This document shows, piece by piece, positions 35,491 through 44,533 of a stretch of DNA of 53,523 nucleotides. The stretch covers positions 1-53,523 of the forward strand of contig JAKEFK010000266.1 in the NCBI GenBank assembly GCA_022616075.1, in the 5' to 3' direction. Numbering within the stretch: the first letter of the stretch is position 1; every line of letters begins with the position of its first letter. The notes beneath the pieces were generated by a model. It did not search any database. It saw only the letters and a program-made list of their open reading frames with translations, and was not told the DNA's origin. This stretch comes from a bacterium (lineage in GTDB: Bacteria; Acidobacteriota; HRBIN11; JAKEFK01). The translations under genes and the position numbers were made by a program.

Positions 35491-36348
35491 CTAGGATAAT
35501 GCTTCGGCTCCGCCTACCACTTCGATGATTTCCTTGGTAATTGCGGCCTGGCGGATCTTATTCATTTTCAGCGTTAATGCTTCGATCATATCTTTTGCAT
35601 TGTTCGTAGCTGCATCCATAGCAGCCATGCGGGCGGCATGTTCTGCGGCCGCGGACTCCAGCAATGCGCGATAGATCTGGATCTCGAGATGCAGCGGCAA
35701 GAGTCTGTCGAAAATGGTAGCCGCATCCGGTTCATAAATGTAATCCAGTGTTTGTTCCGCAGTTGCTTCGGGCAATCTTTCCAGCGGCAGCAAACGCTGC
35801 ACAACGATTCGCTGCTGAAGCATCGATTTAAATTCGTTGTATATCAGATAGATTGCATCCAGATTCCCTTCCAGATAAGAATGGATCGATTTTTGCGCAA
35901 TCTCTTTCGCATGGTGATACTGCGGATTCCGGAAAATATTCAGGTAATGATGTGAGATCACATACTTCCGTTTCTTGAAAAATTCGTAACCTTTCTTGCC
36001 TGCCAGATGAAGAGTGAGATTGTAATTACGTCTTTCTTCCAGGAACAGAAGCGCTGCCTTGATTAGATTCGCATTGAACGATCCGCACAATCCACGGTCG
36101 GCAGTGACCACCATCAGCTCGACGTTCTGGTCCCCTTTCACTTTCAATAACGGATGGTTTTCGGGATTCGCGCGCGTTGCAAGACTCGTCAACACCTGCA
36201 GCATCTTTGCTGCAAAAGGTCTTGCGGCCATCATTCTTTCCTGGGAGCGTCGTAAACGCGCAGCGGAAACCATTTTCATGGCCTTCGTAATTTGCTGCGT
36301 GCTCTTTACGCTTCGGATTCTTCTGCGAAGATCAATGAGTGCCGGCAT
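35491..36348 (-). CDS. atpG: ATP synthase gamma subunit
   Basis: A 285-residue rotor-shaft subunit. The N-terminal helix MPALIDLRRRIRSVKSTQQITKAMKMVSAARLRR and the C-terminal helix ending with KEIIEVVGGAEAL are recognisable (given in parts), and TADRGLCGSFN is the family signature. It lies 5 bp after atpA. Confidence 0.97.
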   Translation of the reverse strand: MPALIDLRRRIRSVKSTQQITKAMKMVSAARLRRSQERMMAARPFAAKMLQVLTSLATRANPENHPLLKVKGDQNVELMVVTADRGLCGSFNANLIKAALLFLEERRNYNLTLHLAGKKGYEFFKKRKYVISHHYLNIFRNPQYHHAKEIAQKSIHSYLEGNLDAIYLIYNEFKSMLQQRIVVQRLLPLERLPEATAEQTLDYIYEPDAATIFDRLLPLHLEIQIYRALLESAAAEHAARMAAMDAATNNAKDMIEALTLKMNKIRQAAITKEIIEVVGGAEALS

Positions 36349-36353
36349 AATTT

Positions 36354-37880
36354 TTACTTTTTGTAGGTTTCCACAAACGTGGCTTTGTAATCGCCGAGAG
36401 CCTCGTTCATCGCTTTTCTTAGCTCGTCATCGATCTGCTTTTTCTGCAGAAGCATTTTTCCAAGCTGCGGTCGCTGATTGTCTAAGAATTGGTGCAGGCC
36501 GTCTTCAAATTTTCGCGCAGCCTCTATCGGAAGATCGTCCAGATAGCCGGCCGTAGCCGCGAAGATTGTCATGATTTGTTTGTCGGTTGTTAGCGGCGCG
36601 TACTGATTCTGCTTGAGGATTTCCGTCAAACGCTGACCGCGTGCTAACTGTCTTTGTGTTGCAGCATCCAGATCAGAACCGAACTGTGCAAAAGCGGCCA
36701 GTTCGCGGTACTGAGCAAGTTCGAGTCGCAACATACCTGCAACCTGGCGCATTGCTTTGATCTGAGCAGCTCCACCAACGCGGGAAACGGAAAGACCTGC
36801 GTTGATGGCGGGGCGGATACCGGAGTAGAAAAGATCCGATTCCAGATAAATCTGACCATCAGTAATTGAAATTACGTTTGTGGGAATGTACGCAGAGACA
36901 TCACCCGCTTGCGTTTCAATAATCGGCAACGCTGTGAGTGAGCCTGCGCCCTTTTCATCATTCATTTTCGCAGCTCTCTCCAACAAACGGGAATGCAAAT
37001 AAAAGACATCTCCCGGGTAAGCTTCCCGTCCGGGAGGACGACGTAATACGAGAGAAAGCTCCCGGTAAGCCGCGGCGTGTTTGGAAAGATCATCATAAAT
37101 TACGAGTGCATGTTTTCCTTTGTCACGGAAGTATTCACCGATCGCGCAACCGGCATACGGAGCAATGTAAAGCATCGGAGCCGGCTCGCTGGCCGGCGCG
37201 GCAACCACGACACTGTAGCGCATCGCGTCGTTATCCTGCAAGATTTTAACTACCTGTGCGATCGTTGAATTCTTTTGCCCGATCGCAACATAAATACAGA
37301 TGACCTCGCTGTCCTTCTGATTCAAAATCGTGTCGAGTGCTACTGCAGTCTTTCCGGTCTGACGGTCACCGATGATTAGTTCGCGCTGACCACGTCCGAT
37401 CGGAATCATCGAATCGATCGCCTTTAATCCGGTTTGCAGCGGTTGATTCACGGGCTGGCGATCAATGACTCCGGGTGCAATTCGTTCCACGGGAGAGAAT
37501 TCTGTGGCAGCAATCGGACCTTTCCCATCGAGTGGTTCACCGATTGCATTCACCACACGCCCAACCATTTCCTCACCCACCGGAACCGACATGATCCGCT
37601 TGGTGCGCTTGACCTGATCTCCGCTTTTGATTTTTGCGAATTCTCCAAGCAACACTGTGCCAACGTTATCTTCTTCGAGGTTCATTGCGATGCCGACAAC
37701 GTTGTGCGGAAAATCGATCAGCTCACCGTACATGACCTTTTCCAAACCATGAATGCGCGCAATGCCATCTCCCACAGACAACACAGTGCCAACTTCTTTT
37801 ACATCCAGTACTGTTTGATATCCTTCGATCTCCTGCTGAATGATGGATGTAATTTCTTCCGCTCGAATGGTTGCTGCCAT
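36354..37880 (-). CDS. atpA: ATP synthase alpha subunit
   Basis: A 508-residue non-catalytic nucleotide-binding F1 subunit. It has P-loop GDRQTGKTA, the [19 protein letters not shown] segment and the arginine-finger region [19 protein letters not shown]. The N-terminal amphipathic start ([16 protein letters not shown]) is the delta-binding element. It begins directly after the atpH stop. Confidence 0.98.
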   Translation of the reverse strand: MAATIRAEEITSIIQQEIEGYQTVLDVKEVGTVLSVGDGIARIHGLEKVMYGELIDFPHNVVGIAMNLEEDNVGTVLLGEFAKIKSGDQVKRTKRIMSVPVGEEMVGRVVNAIGEPLDGKGPIAATEFSPVERIAPGVIDRQPVNQPLQTGLKAIDSMIPIGRGQRELIIGDRQTGKTAVALDTILNQKDSEVICIYVAIGQKNSTIAQVVKILQDNDAMRYSVVVAAPASEPAPMLYIAPYAGCAIGEYFRDKGKHALVIYDDLSKHAAAYRELSLVLRRPPGREAYPGDVFYLHSRLLERAAKMNDEKGAGSLTALPIIETQAGDVSAYIPTNVISITDGQIYLESDLFYSGIRPAINAGLSVSRVGGAAQIKAMRQVAGMLRLELAQYRELAAFAQFGSDLDAATQRQLARGQRLTEILKQNQYAPLTTDKQIMTIFAATAGYLDDLPIEAARKFEDGLHQFLDNQRPQLGKMLLQKKQIDDELRKAMNEALGDYKATFVETYKK

Positions 37881-38435
37881 CTATGCCTCCTGAATCTTCG
37901 CTCTCAATTGTTCCAGCTGCGCCTGAACGCTGCCGTCATATAAAGTCGTGCCAATGCGGGTAATGACTCCGCCAATTAAAGAAGGATCCACGCGATTTTC
38001 TAACTGCACTTTCTTACCTGTAAAACCTTGAAGTTTTTCCACCAGGCGGCTCTCCTCTTCTTGCGACAGTCTCTGCGCCGTGATGACTTCGATCACCATG
38101 ATTCCCTGCTTCTCCAGGAATTGCTGCTCAGCTGAAACGATCACCTGATCCAGAAGATTCAAACGGTCCCTGTGGATTAACGTTTTTAAGAAATTGAAAG
38201 TCAGCTCCAGGTATTTGGCCCTGGCGCTGAGCTCCTTCAACACTCGCTGTTTGGCTTCAGACGAAATTGCGGGGTTTGCAAAGAGCGTCCGGAGATGAGG
38301 GGTGGAGCCGAGCAAGCCAGCAAAATTTTCCAACTCTTCTAAAACTGTAGAAAAATTGCGTTGTTTGATGGAGACTTCCAGCATGGCGCGCGAGTAACGG
38401 CGGGCAATGGTACTGATCAAAATATCTCTTTTCAC
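37881..38435 (-). CDS. atpH: ATP synthase delta subunit
   Basis: A 184-residue OSCP-type subunit that joins F1 to the peripheral stalk. It has a helical N-terminal domain (IARRYSRAMLEV) and a C-terminal domain with the family phrase RVDPSLIGGVITRIGTTLYDGSV. It overlaps atpF by four bases. Confidence 0.95.
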   Translation of the reverse strand: MKRDILISTIARRYSRAMLEVSIKQRNFSTVLEELENFAGLLGSTPHLRTLFANPAISSEAKQRVLKELSARAKYLELTFNFLKTLIHRDRLNLLDQVIVSAEQQFLEKQGIMVIEVITAQRLSQEEESRLVEKLQGFTGKKVQLENRVDPSLIGGVITRIGTTLYDGSVQAQLEQLRAKIQEA

Positions 38436-39010
38436 TTTCCAAACTCTTCGATGTAAGTCTTGACCAGACGTCGCTGGTCTTCGTCGTTGATTTCCTGTTC
38501 AATGATTTTCTGGCCCTGCTGAACGGAAAGATCTGCAGCGTGCCTGCGCAGCACTTTGCGGGCCAACCTGACTTCGTTGTCCACTTCGCGGTGAGCCATC
38601 TCCACGATTCTCTGCGCTTCTTTTTGGGCCGAGTCAAGAATCCTTTTCTTTTCTTCTTCGGCATCTTGTAACGCCTGAGTTTTGATTCGCGTGACCTCCT
38701 GGCTCATCAACTGCATGCGTTGATCCATGGCCTGCAGCTGGCGTTCGGCTTCTTCCTTTGCTTCCCTGGCGCTTTCGATGGAACGCCGGATTTCGTCCGC
38801 TTCAGCTTTGAATTTGTCTTGAACACGAATAGATTTATTGAGAAACAAATAAAGGATGGACACAAGCGCCGCGAAATTTACCCACTTTCCAATAGTCTGC
38901 CAGATGGTCTCGTGGTGTTCGCCTTCCGCGCCGTGAGCCGCCTCCTCCGCAGCCCAGAGCGAGCCTCCTACAAGAAAAAGAAAGACAAAAACCAGAATCA
39001 GTTTTCTCAT
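38432..39010 (-). CDS. atpF: ATP synthase b subunit
   Basis: A 192-residue peripheral stalk subunit. It has a hydrophobic N-terminal segment resembling a signal sequence (about 4-19), a second membrane segment (about 35-55, IGKWVNFAALVSILYLF) and a long charged coiled coil. It is preceded by a second b-type gene, so the stalk is probably a b/b' heterodimer. Four-base overlaps join it to its neighbours. Confidence 0.92.
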   Translation of the reverse strand: MRKLILVFVFLFLVGGSLWAAEEAAHGAEGEHHETIWQTIGKWVNFAALVSILYLFLNKSIRVQDKFKAEADEIRRSIESAREAKEEAERQLQAMDQRMQLMSQEVTRIKTQALQDAEEEKKRILDSAQKEAQRIVEMAHREVDNEVRLARKVLRRHAADLSVQQGQKIIEQEINDEDQRRLVKTYIEEFGK

Positions 39011-39453
39011 AAAGATCCTTTTCGTTGGATGGGTCTTTTTAAGATTTGTGAAGCGATTCGCGCCGCGAATGTCTGCGCCTGTGATTCGAGTGAACGCCGT
39101 GCTTCCTCTGTTTTCGCCCGGATATCCGCTCTTGCTTCCTGCAGCATCTTTTCAGTTTCCGAACGTTGATGCGCGACCACTTGATTTTTTTCTCCCAGTG
39201 CCGCCGTTTTTACTTGGGCAATTTGCTGATCTGCTTCGCGTCTTGCATCGCGTAGTCTGCGTTCAAACTCCAGAGCTTTCTCCTGCGAAGCTTTCTTGAT
39301 CTCTTCTGCTTCGCTGCGGGCTCCACCGATTCTCCGATGCCTTTCTTCCAGCGTTTTTCCCAGGGGGCGAAAGTATGTCCGGTTCAAAATAAAAGTAAGG
39401 ACGATCAAGAAAAAAACGATCGGTACAAAAGTCCAGTTGGGAAAAATCTCCAT
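39007..39453 (-). CDS. ATP synthase b' subunit
   Basis: A 148-residue b-type subunit with one N-terminal membrane helix (about 8-28, FVPIVFFLIVLTFILN) and a long Lys/Glu/Gln-rich coiled coil. Pairs of b and b' occur in cyanobacteria, alphaproteobacteria and several deltaproteobacterial and acidobacterial lineages. It overlaps the preceding unknown gene and atpF. Confidence 0.9.
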   Translation of the reverse strand: MEIFPNWTFVPIVFFLIVLTFILNRTYFRPLGKTLEERHRRIGGARSEAEEIKKASQEKALEFERRLRDARREADQQIAQVKTAALGEKNQVVAHQRSETEKMLQEARADIRAKTEEARRSLESQAQTFAARIASQILKRPIQRKGSL

Positions 39454-39791
39454 TATTTAAAGCCCTGCTCTACTCTTGTTTTCTCCGATGCAAAATCAAT
39501 AAGAGTACTCATCACTTTCTTTCCATAACGAATCAAAGCCGAATCCCACAATTCATGGAGCTCGGGGATCTCGTGTTCGGCTTCAATCCTTAACGTAGTC
39601 ACTCCGGCTTCCGATTCTTCCGTAACCTGCATGCTGACGATTGCATCCCCCTTTACAAAACTCAGGAGGATGCCGGCATCCATCGACCCCAACCTCGGTC
39701 CGGTTCCATATCCTGTCTTTTGTAATTCATCTTCAAAGAACAATCGAATCTCATCGAGCATCTCTTCAGAACCGCGAACTTCAATTAGCAT
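39453..39791 (-). CDS. Unrecognised 112-residue protein between antiporter and ATP synthase genes
   Basis: A small, acidic, probably cytoplasmic protein without signal or membrane segment. It reads as alternating helix and strand (EEMLDEIRLFFEDELQK, AGILLSFVKGDAIVSMQVTEES). I recognise no family. Its start lies inside the 3' end of the antiporter gene (11-base overlap) and its last base is the first base of atpF', so it is part of the same operon. Its position suggests a role in ion homeostasis or in ATP synthase assembly or regulation, but that is inference from position only. Confidence 0.75.
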   Translation of the reverse strand: MLIEVRGSEEMLDEIRLFFEDELQKTGYGTGPRLGSMDAGILLSFVKGDAIVSMQVTEESEAGVTTLRIEAEHEIPELHELWDSALIRYGKKVMSTLIDFASEKTRVEQGFK

Positions 39792-41064
39792 GAACCATCC
39801 TTGAACCTGATTTTTGATTTCTGAAGGCCCGAACCAGAAAAACCGGCGCGAGCACAGTCGTGACCAGAGTCATGAGTATAGCAACACCAAACATGTCCTG
39901 ATTCACCACACCCCGTGTTAAACCATAACCGGCAATGATCAGAGCAACTTCACCGCGCGGGACCATGCCCACTCCAATGCGGTATGCTCCCAGCATGTTG
40001 AAACCGCATCCCAGCCCGGCGATTCCGCAGCCCACTATTTTTCCTAAGATTGCAAACAACGAAATCACGAGTCCAAATTTCAATGCAGCACTCATTGCAT
40101 CGATGTTGACCAGCATCCCGAGCACTACAAAGAAGACCGGAACAAAGAGATGATAAACCCCGCGCAGTTCATCGATCAATTTTTGAGCGATGGGTGTATT
40201 AGAAAATGCGAGGCCGACACTGTATGCACCTATAATCATCGCCAATCCAACCAGTTCGCATAAGACCGCAGCGATCAAACAGGCAAAAAAAGTTAGAACG
40301 AGCGCGGATCCGGATCCGCGAAACCAGGACCAGATTCGCGTGAGCCAGGGCGCCAGTAAAATGAAGAAAGCAGAAAGGCCAACCCAAATTCCTATCGCTT
40401 TCAAAGCGATCCAGCCAACATCTACAAGATTGAGAGTGCCGGATTGCGCCAGGTTCACAATGATTGCGAGCACTAGAATCCCCAGAACATCATCCACTAC
40501 TGCCGCGCCAAGAATTGTGATCCCTTCCGGAGTGTCAAGCTTCTTGATATCACTGAGAACGCGAGCCGTAATCCCCACAGAAGTCGCTGCCATGATGGCG
40601 CCCATGAACAACGCAGGTCCATCCAAAAAACTGTCAGCAAAACCGAACCAGACTGTTGTCGCTGCGCCCAGGAAAAATGGGAGAACGATCCCTGCGCCAC
40701 CCACAACGCTTGCCTTGCCGGCAAAGCGCAGGAAACTTGCAAGGTTCGTCTCCAGTCCGGCAACAAACAAAAGTAAAATGGAAGCAATCTGTGCGATTCC
40801 GTAGAGCGAAAGTGGAATCGGAATGTGAGATTGAGTTTCCAGCGAGCCAGCGCCAAGCGGCGGAAACAACGGTCCGATTCCGGGAAAAGCAATCGTGGCC
40901 CCCAACAAATAAGGACCAAACAGAACTCCCGCAATTAACTCACCCAAGACCGCAGGCTGCTTCAGAAATCTTTCAAAGATCTCCCCGAAAATACGGGCTA
41001 TGAAAATAATAAATGCGAGTTGTAAAATGAGCAGTGTAATCTCGTGCGTGATGCTGTGTTCCAC
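39781..41064 (-). CDS. CPA2-type cation/proton antiporter (Kef/NapA-like)
   Basis: A 427-residue membrane protein with about 12-13 hydrophobic segments and no C-terminal RCK/TrkA domain. Family features are FLKQPAVLGELIAGVLFGPYLLG (split), the VVDDVLG aspartate pair in the ion-binding helix and MVPRGEVALIIAGYGL. It would exchange sodium or potassium for protons; which ion is not readable. It heads an operon that runs into the ATP synthase genes and has a good promoter upstream. Confidence 0.92.
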   Translation of the reverse strand: MEHSITHEITLLILQLAFIIFIARIFGEIFERFLKQPAVLGELIAGVLFGPYLLGATIAFPGIGPLFPPLGAGSLETQSHIPIPLSLYGIAQIASILLLFVAGLETNLASFLRFAGKASVVGGAGIVLPFFLGAATTVWFGFADSFLDGPALFMGAIMAATSVGITARVLSDIKKLDTPEGITILGAAVVDDVLGILVLAIIVNLAQSGTLNLVDVGWIALKAIGIWVGLSAFFILLAPWLTRIWSWFRGSGSALVLTFFACLIAAVLCELVGLAMIIGAYSVGLAFSNTPIAQKLIDELRGVYHLFVPVFFVVLGMLVNIDAMSAALKFGLVISLFAILGKIVGCGIAGLGCGFNMLGAYRIGVGMVPRGEVALIIAGYGLTRGVVNQDMFGVAILMTLVTTVLAPVFLVRAFRNQKSGSRMVHAN

Positions 41065-41100
41065 ACTTCGCCTCGCATGAACGTGCTTTGCAAAGCAAGT

Positions 41101-41129
41101 AATCTAGCACACGCTAACTTATGCGTCAA
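41101..41129 (-). promoter_or_regulatory. Sigma-70-type promoter of the antiporter-ATP synthase operon
   Basis: On the - strand TTGACG (41124-41129) and TAGATT (41101-41106) are separated by 17 bases, 36 bases upstream of the antiporter start codon. No other good promoter was seen between this point and atpF', consistent with one long transcript. Confidence 0.6.
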
Positions 41130-41174
41130 CGAGTCTGGCGTCGCGCGTCTGTGCGCGTCGGAGTCTTTGCGTGG

Positions 41175-42614
41175 TTAGGCGGAGGCAGGGGCCGGAGACA
41201 TTGTAAGAATGCGGAATCCGGCTTTCACCTTGCGTCTTAGCTCAGAGAAGCTGCGCAACTGAACCATTTTCTTGAAGATGTAAGAAGGACGCGAGTAGAA
41301 AGAGCGGTACGCTTCCACAATCAACTGGTTCAGTTCCGCCTCACTCAAAACTTCTGTCCAGAACTTCGGCTTGAATTCCGGATTCGGGTTGAGCGCAAAA
41401 TTCTTCCAGTAATCTTCTTTCAGCAAACCGCTGCTCAAACCCTGATAGTAGATTTCCGTAGCAGGAAATGGAGTGAGGATCGTGATGTGTGTGTAATCGG
41501 GATCCAGCGCCTGCATGAACTCGAAGGTCTGTCTGATTTCATCGCGGGTTTCGCTCGGAGAACCGATCATGAAATACGCAAGAGTATCAATTCCGGCTTC
41601 TTTCGTCATTTTAAAGACTTTCCGGGTCTCTTCTGTTGTGATTCCTTTCCGGAGAACCTTCATGATCCGGTCCGTTCCGGCTTCGACGCCGTAGTGAATG
41701 CGTTCGCAGTGAGCCGCTTTCATGTGTTTTAACAGATCTGCATCGATCGTGTTTACTTTTGCGCGGACATCCCAGCCGATATCCAGTTTGCGCCGCAGGA
41801 TCTCATCGCAAATCGCATGAACGCGCTTCTTGTCAACCGTGAAGGTATCATCGTAGATTAGGAATTCGCGAATGCCCATGTTGATGCATTCTTCCATTTC
41901 ATTGACGACGTAATTCGGAGAATTCGCGCGGAAGTTTTTGCCCAGATGCGGGCGATCGCAGAAACTGCAACGGAAAGGACAACCCCGGCTCGTGAACATC
42001 GTTGTGATCGGATCCCGTTTGGCCATGACCGAGCTGTACTTCTGGTAAGGAACAAGCTCGCGCGCGGGAAAAGGAAGCAAATCCAAATCATCATTCGCAA
42101 GAAGTTTACGAGTAGGAGTGCGGACAATTTTTCCATTGCGCCTGAAAACGAGGCCCTGGATCTTGTCCCATTCGTCAGGTTTGTGCAAGACTTTGATCAA
42201 TTCTACAAAAGCGTGCTCCCCTTCACCGGTAAAGCAAAAATCTGCTTCCGGAAGGCGAATGGTTTCGTCAGCATAGATATGAATATGAGAACCGCCCCAT
42301 GCAATGGGAATGTTTGGATGGAGCTCTTTTACGATGCGCGCCACTTTGATGCAATCCAGGAGAGTAAATGTCATCGCACTGATGCCAACCATATCCGCGT
42401 TTACATTGCGGATTCTTTCTTTCAAGCCGGGATAATCCAGCTCTTCGACCTGAGCATCAATGACTTCGACGTCACAGACTTTTTCTCTCCGGAGAAAAGC
42501 GGCTAAATAAAGAATACCCAGCGGGGGATTATGACCACGTTCTTCATCAACAACTGTAGGCAGATTCCCGGACAACGTCATGGTTGCAGGGGGATTGATC
42601 AACAGTACTTTCAC
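41175..42614 (-). CDS. B12-binding domain radical SAM protein
   Basis: A 479-residue enzyme. It has an N-terminal cobalamin-binding Rossmann domain (about 1-140; MKVLLINPPATMTLSGN, GISAMTFTLLD) and a radical SAM core with the iron-sulfur motif CPFRCSFC (about residues 213-220). This is the BchE/PhpK-like architecture used for methylations and ring chemistry. No pathway neighbours help identify the substrate. It stands alone between the antiporter operon and parAB, with its own promoter. Confidence 0.92.
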   Translation of the reverse strand: MKVLLINPPATMTLSGNLPTVVDEERGHNPPLGILYLAAFLRREKVCDVEVIDAQVEELDYPGLKERIRNVNADMVGISAMTFTLLDCIKVARIVKELHPNIPIAWGGSHIHIYADETIRLPEADFCFTGEGEHAFVELIKVLHKPDEWDKIQGLVFRRNGKIVRTPTRKLLANDDLDLLPFPARELVPYQKYSSVMAKRDPITTMFTSRGCPFRCSFCDRPHLGKNFRANSPNYVVNEMEECINMGIREFLIYDDTFTVDKKRVHAICDEILRRKLDIGWDVRAKVNTIDADLLKHMKAAHCERIHYGVEAGTDRIMKVLRKGITTEETRKVFKMTKEAGIDTLAYFMIGSPSETRDEIRQTFEFMQALDPDYTHITILTPFPATEIYYQGLSSGLLKEDYWKNFALNPNPEFKPKFWTEVLSEAELNQLIVEAYRSFYSRPSYIFKKMVQLRSFSELRRKVKAGFRILTMSPAPASA

Positions 42615-42691
42615 AATTTACTCCTTGGATGCCATCAAAAAAGACGAATACTCATTGGCTATGATAGTGGATTCTCTCTTAAAAGTAAAAC

Positions 42692-42719
42692 ATTATAGAG
42701 GAGGGAGGGTCGAAGTCAA
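42692..42719 (-). promoter_or_regulatory. Sigma-70-type promoter of the radical SAM gene
   Basis: On the - strand TTGACT (42714-42719) and TATAAT (42692-42697) are separated by 16 bases, about 78 bases upstream of the start codon. Confidence 0.6.
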
Positions 42720-42730
42720 GGTGTGTAATG

Positions 42731-42821
42731 GCAGAGCATTTGCCCATACGGTCCGTCCGGATTCAATCACTGTGTGCCGTTTCAGGCAACAAAACAACAT
42801 TTGCTGTGGCAAATGCTCTGC
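42731..42821. repeat. Inverted repeat between parB and the radical SAM gene
   Basis: GCAGAGCATTTGCC (42731-42744) and GGCAAATGCTCTGC (42808-42821) are perfect 14-bp inverted arms 63 bases apart. It begins 16 bases after the parB stop and could fold as a long hairpin. Its words differ from all other repeat families here. Confidence 0.75.
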
Positions 42822-42837
42822 AACTACTTCATTAGAA

Positions 42838-43683
42838 CTAACCTATTAGTTTCTCGTAGATCCGGATCAGATCGTCGGGATTTTCGTAGTGGATTTCAAT
42901 TTTAGAAGGACCGATAAGGACCTTCGTACCCAGATATTCCTGCAGCTTTTGCTGGGCAGCCCGGACATTCGGGTCCTGTGCTGCAGTTCCGGAACCACCT
43001 TTCCTCTTCTTCCTGGAACCTTTTCCCGACCGGATTAGGCTCTCAACCTGTCGCACGTTCAGCTGTTCAGAAATGATTCTGTTTGCCAGTTCAAGCTGGT
43101 CCTTCGCTTTCTCCAGGCTGATTAAAGCCCGGGCGTGTCCCATGGTTAGTTCATTGCGTTCAATTTTTTCTTTTATTTCTGCCGGTAACTTAAGTAAACG
43201 CAGATAGTTAGCGATGGAAGACCGGTCTTTTCCCACGCGCTGCGCCAGTTCTTCCTGCGTCAGGTGAAAATCGTCAATCAGGCTGGCATAAGCAGTCGCC
43301 TCTTCAAGGGGATTCAGGTCCTGACGCTGAATGTTCTCGATGAGCGCCCATTCCAGAGTTCGAAACTCAGAGACGTCCCGCACCACCGCGGGAATTGTCC
43401 TCAGCCCGGCCTTTTTTGCAGCTCGCCAACGACGCTCCCCCGTAATCAGCTCATATCCGGTTCCGGACCGCCGTACAATCACAGGCTGGATCACGCCGTC
43501 ACTCTTGATCGACTGAGCCAGCTCGTTCAAGGACTCATCATTGAAGTTCGTCCTCGGCTGATACTTGTTTGGCATGATTTCATCGATGGGCAGCTCCATG
43601 TACGTCTTCTCGGCAGCCCCTGCTGGAACCGACGGGAGCAAGGCGCCGAGCCCTTTACCGAGCGCTTTTCTTTTGGTTGCCAT
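42838..43683 (-). CDS. parB: ParB chromosome-partitioning CTPase
   Basis: A 281-residue ParB. The N-terminal GKGLGALLP ParA-activating segment is followed by a ParB/Srx domain with ITGERRWRAAKKAG and NIQRQDLNPLEEA. A helix-turn-helix parS-binding domain (about 130-190) and a C-terminal dimer domain complete it. The start is placed at MATKRKALGK. It overlaps the 3' end of parA by 29 bases. A parS-like site lies upstream of parA. Confidence 0.96.
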   Translation of the reverse strand: MATKRKALGKGLGALLPSVPAGAAEKTYMELPIDEIMPNKYQPRTNFNDESLNELAQSIKSDGVIQPVIVRRSGTGYELITGERRWRAAKKAGLRTIPAVVRDVSEFRTLEWALIENIQRQDLNPLEEATAYASLIDDFHLTQEELAQRVGKDRSSIANYLRLLKLPAEIKEKIERNELTMGHARALISLEKAKDQLELANRIISEQLNVRQVESLIRSGKGSRKKRKGGSGTAAQDPNVRAAQQKLQEYLGTKVLIGPSKIEIHYENPDDLIRIYEKLIG

Positions 43684-44434
43684 GGGCGATAATCTCCCGG
43701 GCAAGATGCAAATAAGCTTCTGCCCCTTTGGATTTTATATCATAGAGCAACACTGGTTTTCCAAACGAGGGAGCTTCCCCCAACCGGATGTTGCGCGGAA
43801 TCATGGTTTTTAACAACGAATCGCCGAAATGTTTGGAGAGGTCCTCTCTCACCTGCCGGGAAAGATTTGTTCGTTCATCGTACATGGTAAGCAGGATCCC
43901 TTCCATAGCGAGTTGCGGGTTCAACTGATGCTGAACACGCCGGAGCGTTTCCAGCAAGTCGGCGAGTCCCTCCAGAGCGAAGTACTCGCACTGAATGGGG
44001 ACGAGCACCGAATCAGCGGCGCAGAGTGCATTGAGAGTCAAAATACCGAGCGAAGGAGGACAATCGATCAGAGTGTAATCAAAATGAGCCCGTATCGGTT
44101 CGAGGAGTAGTTTCAGGCGCTGCTCCCTTTCAGGTATGGTTTGCAACTCAACTTCTGCCCCGGTCAAGTCTCGGTGCGAAGGCACCAGTTTCAGGTGTTC
44201 CAGCTGCGTCGTGATATAGAGCTCGACGAGAGGACGGGAAAACAGGAGGCCGTGGTAGATGTTGTCCTGATGTGTTTTGGAGACACCAAATCCACTGGTG
44301 GTGTTACCCTGGGGATCGAGATCCACAACGAGCGTTTCCCGCTCGGCCGCCGCCAGCGAAGCAGACAGATTCACGACGGTGGTGGTCTTCCCTACGCCCC
44401 CTTTCTGGTTGACTACGGCGATTACCTTTCCCAT
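43655..44434 (-). CDS. parA: ParA/Soj partition ATPase
   Basis: A 259-residue deviant Walker ATPase with KGGVGKTTTVVNL near the N-terminus, the second motif VDLDPQGN and DCPPSLG. It positions ParB-parS complexes during chromosome segregation. It lies downstream of rsmG in the common rnpA-yidC-mnmE-mnmG-rsmG-parA-parB order near the replication origin. Confidence 0.97.
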   Translation of the reverse strand: MGKVIAVVNQKGGVGKTTTVVNLSASLAAAERETLVVDLDPQGNTTSGFGVSKTHQDNIYHGLLFSRPLVELYITTQLEHLKLVPSHRDLTGAEVELQTIPEREQRLKLLLEPIRAHFDYTLIDCPPSLGILTLNALCAADSVLVPIQCEYFALEGLADLLETLRRVQHQLNPQLAMEGILLTMYDERTNLSRQVREDLSKHFGDSLLKTMIPRNIRLGEAPSFGKPVLLYDIKSKGAEAYLHLAREIIAHGNQKKSAR

Positions 44435-44462
44435 GTTCTAAGAAGAATATCATGAGACGAAT

Positions 44463-44478
44463 GTTTTCACGTGGAACA
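44463..44478. promoter_or_regulatory. parS-like centromere site
   Basis: GTTTTCACGTGGAACA matches the bacterial parS palindrome (TGTTCCACGTGGAACA or TGTTTCACGTGAAACA), with a perfect right half and a slightly imperfect left half. It sits 28 bases upstream of parA, as expected for a chromosomal ParB target. I found no other CACGTG site with this context in the window. Confidence 0.75.
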
Positions 44479-44482
44479 TTTG

Positions 44483-44533
44483 TTTGTAGTAGCCACTTTG
44501 GTCGCTGATTGTAGCGTATGAATTCGACGCTAC
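44483..44533. repeat. TTTGTAGTAGC-family element before parA
   Basis: TTTGTAGTAGCCACTTTGGTCGCT, the word family of 3574-3624, is followed by GTAGCG (44511) and CGCTAC (44528), a small stem. The TAG stop of rsmG is part of the last arm. Confidence 0.6.

Noticed and set aside
40190-40804. 204-codon open frame on the + strand
   Set aside because: Antisense to the antiporter gene, no recognisable motif.
42580-42849. 89-codon open frame on the + strand between parB and the radical SAM gene
   Set aside because: It crosses a promoter and an inverted repeat, lacks a ribosome site and has no recognisable domain.
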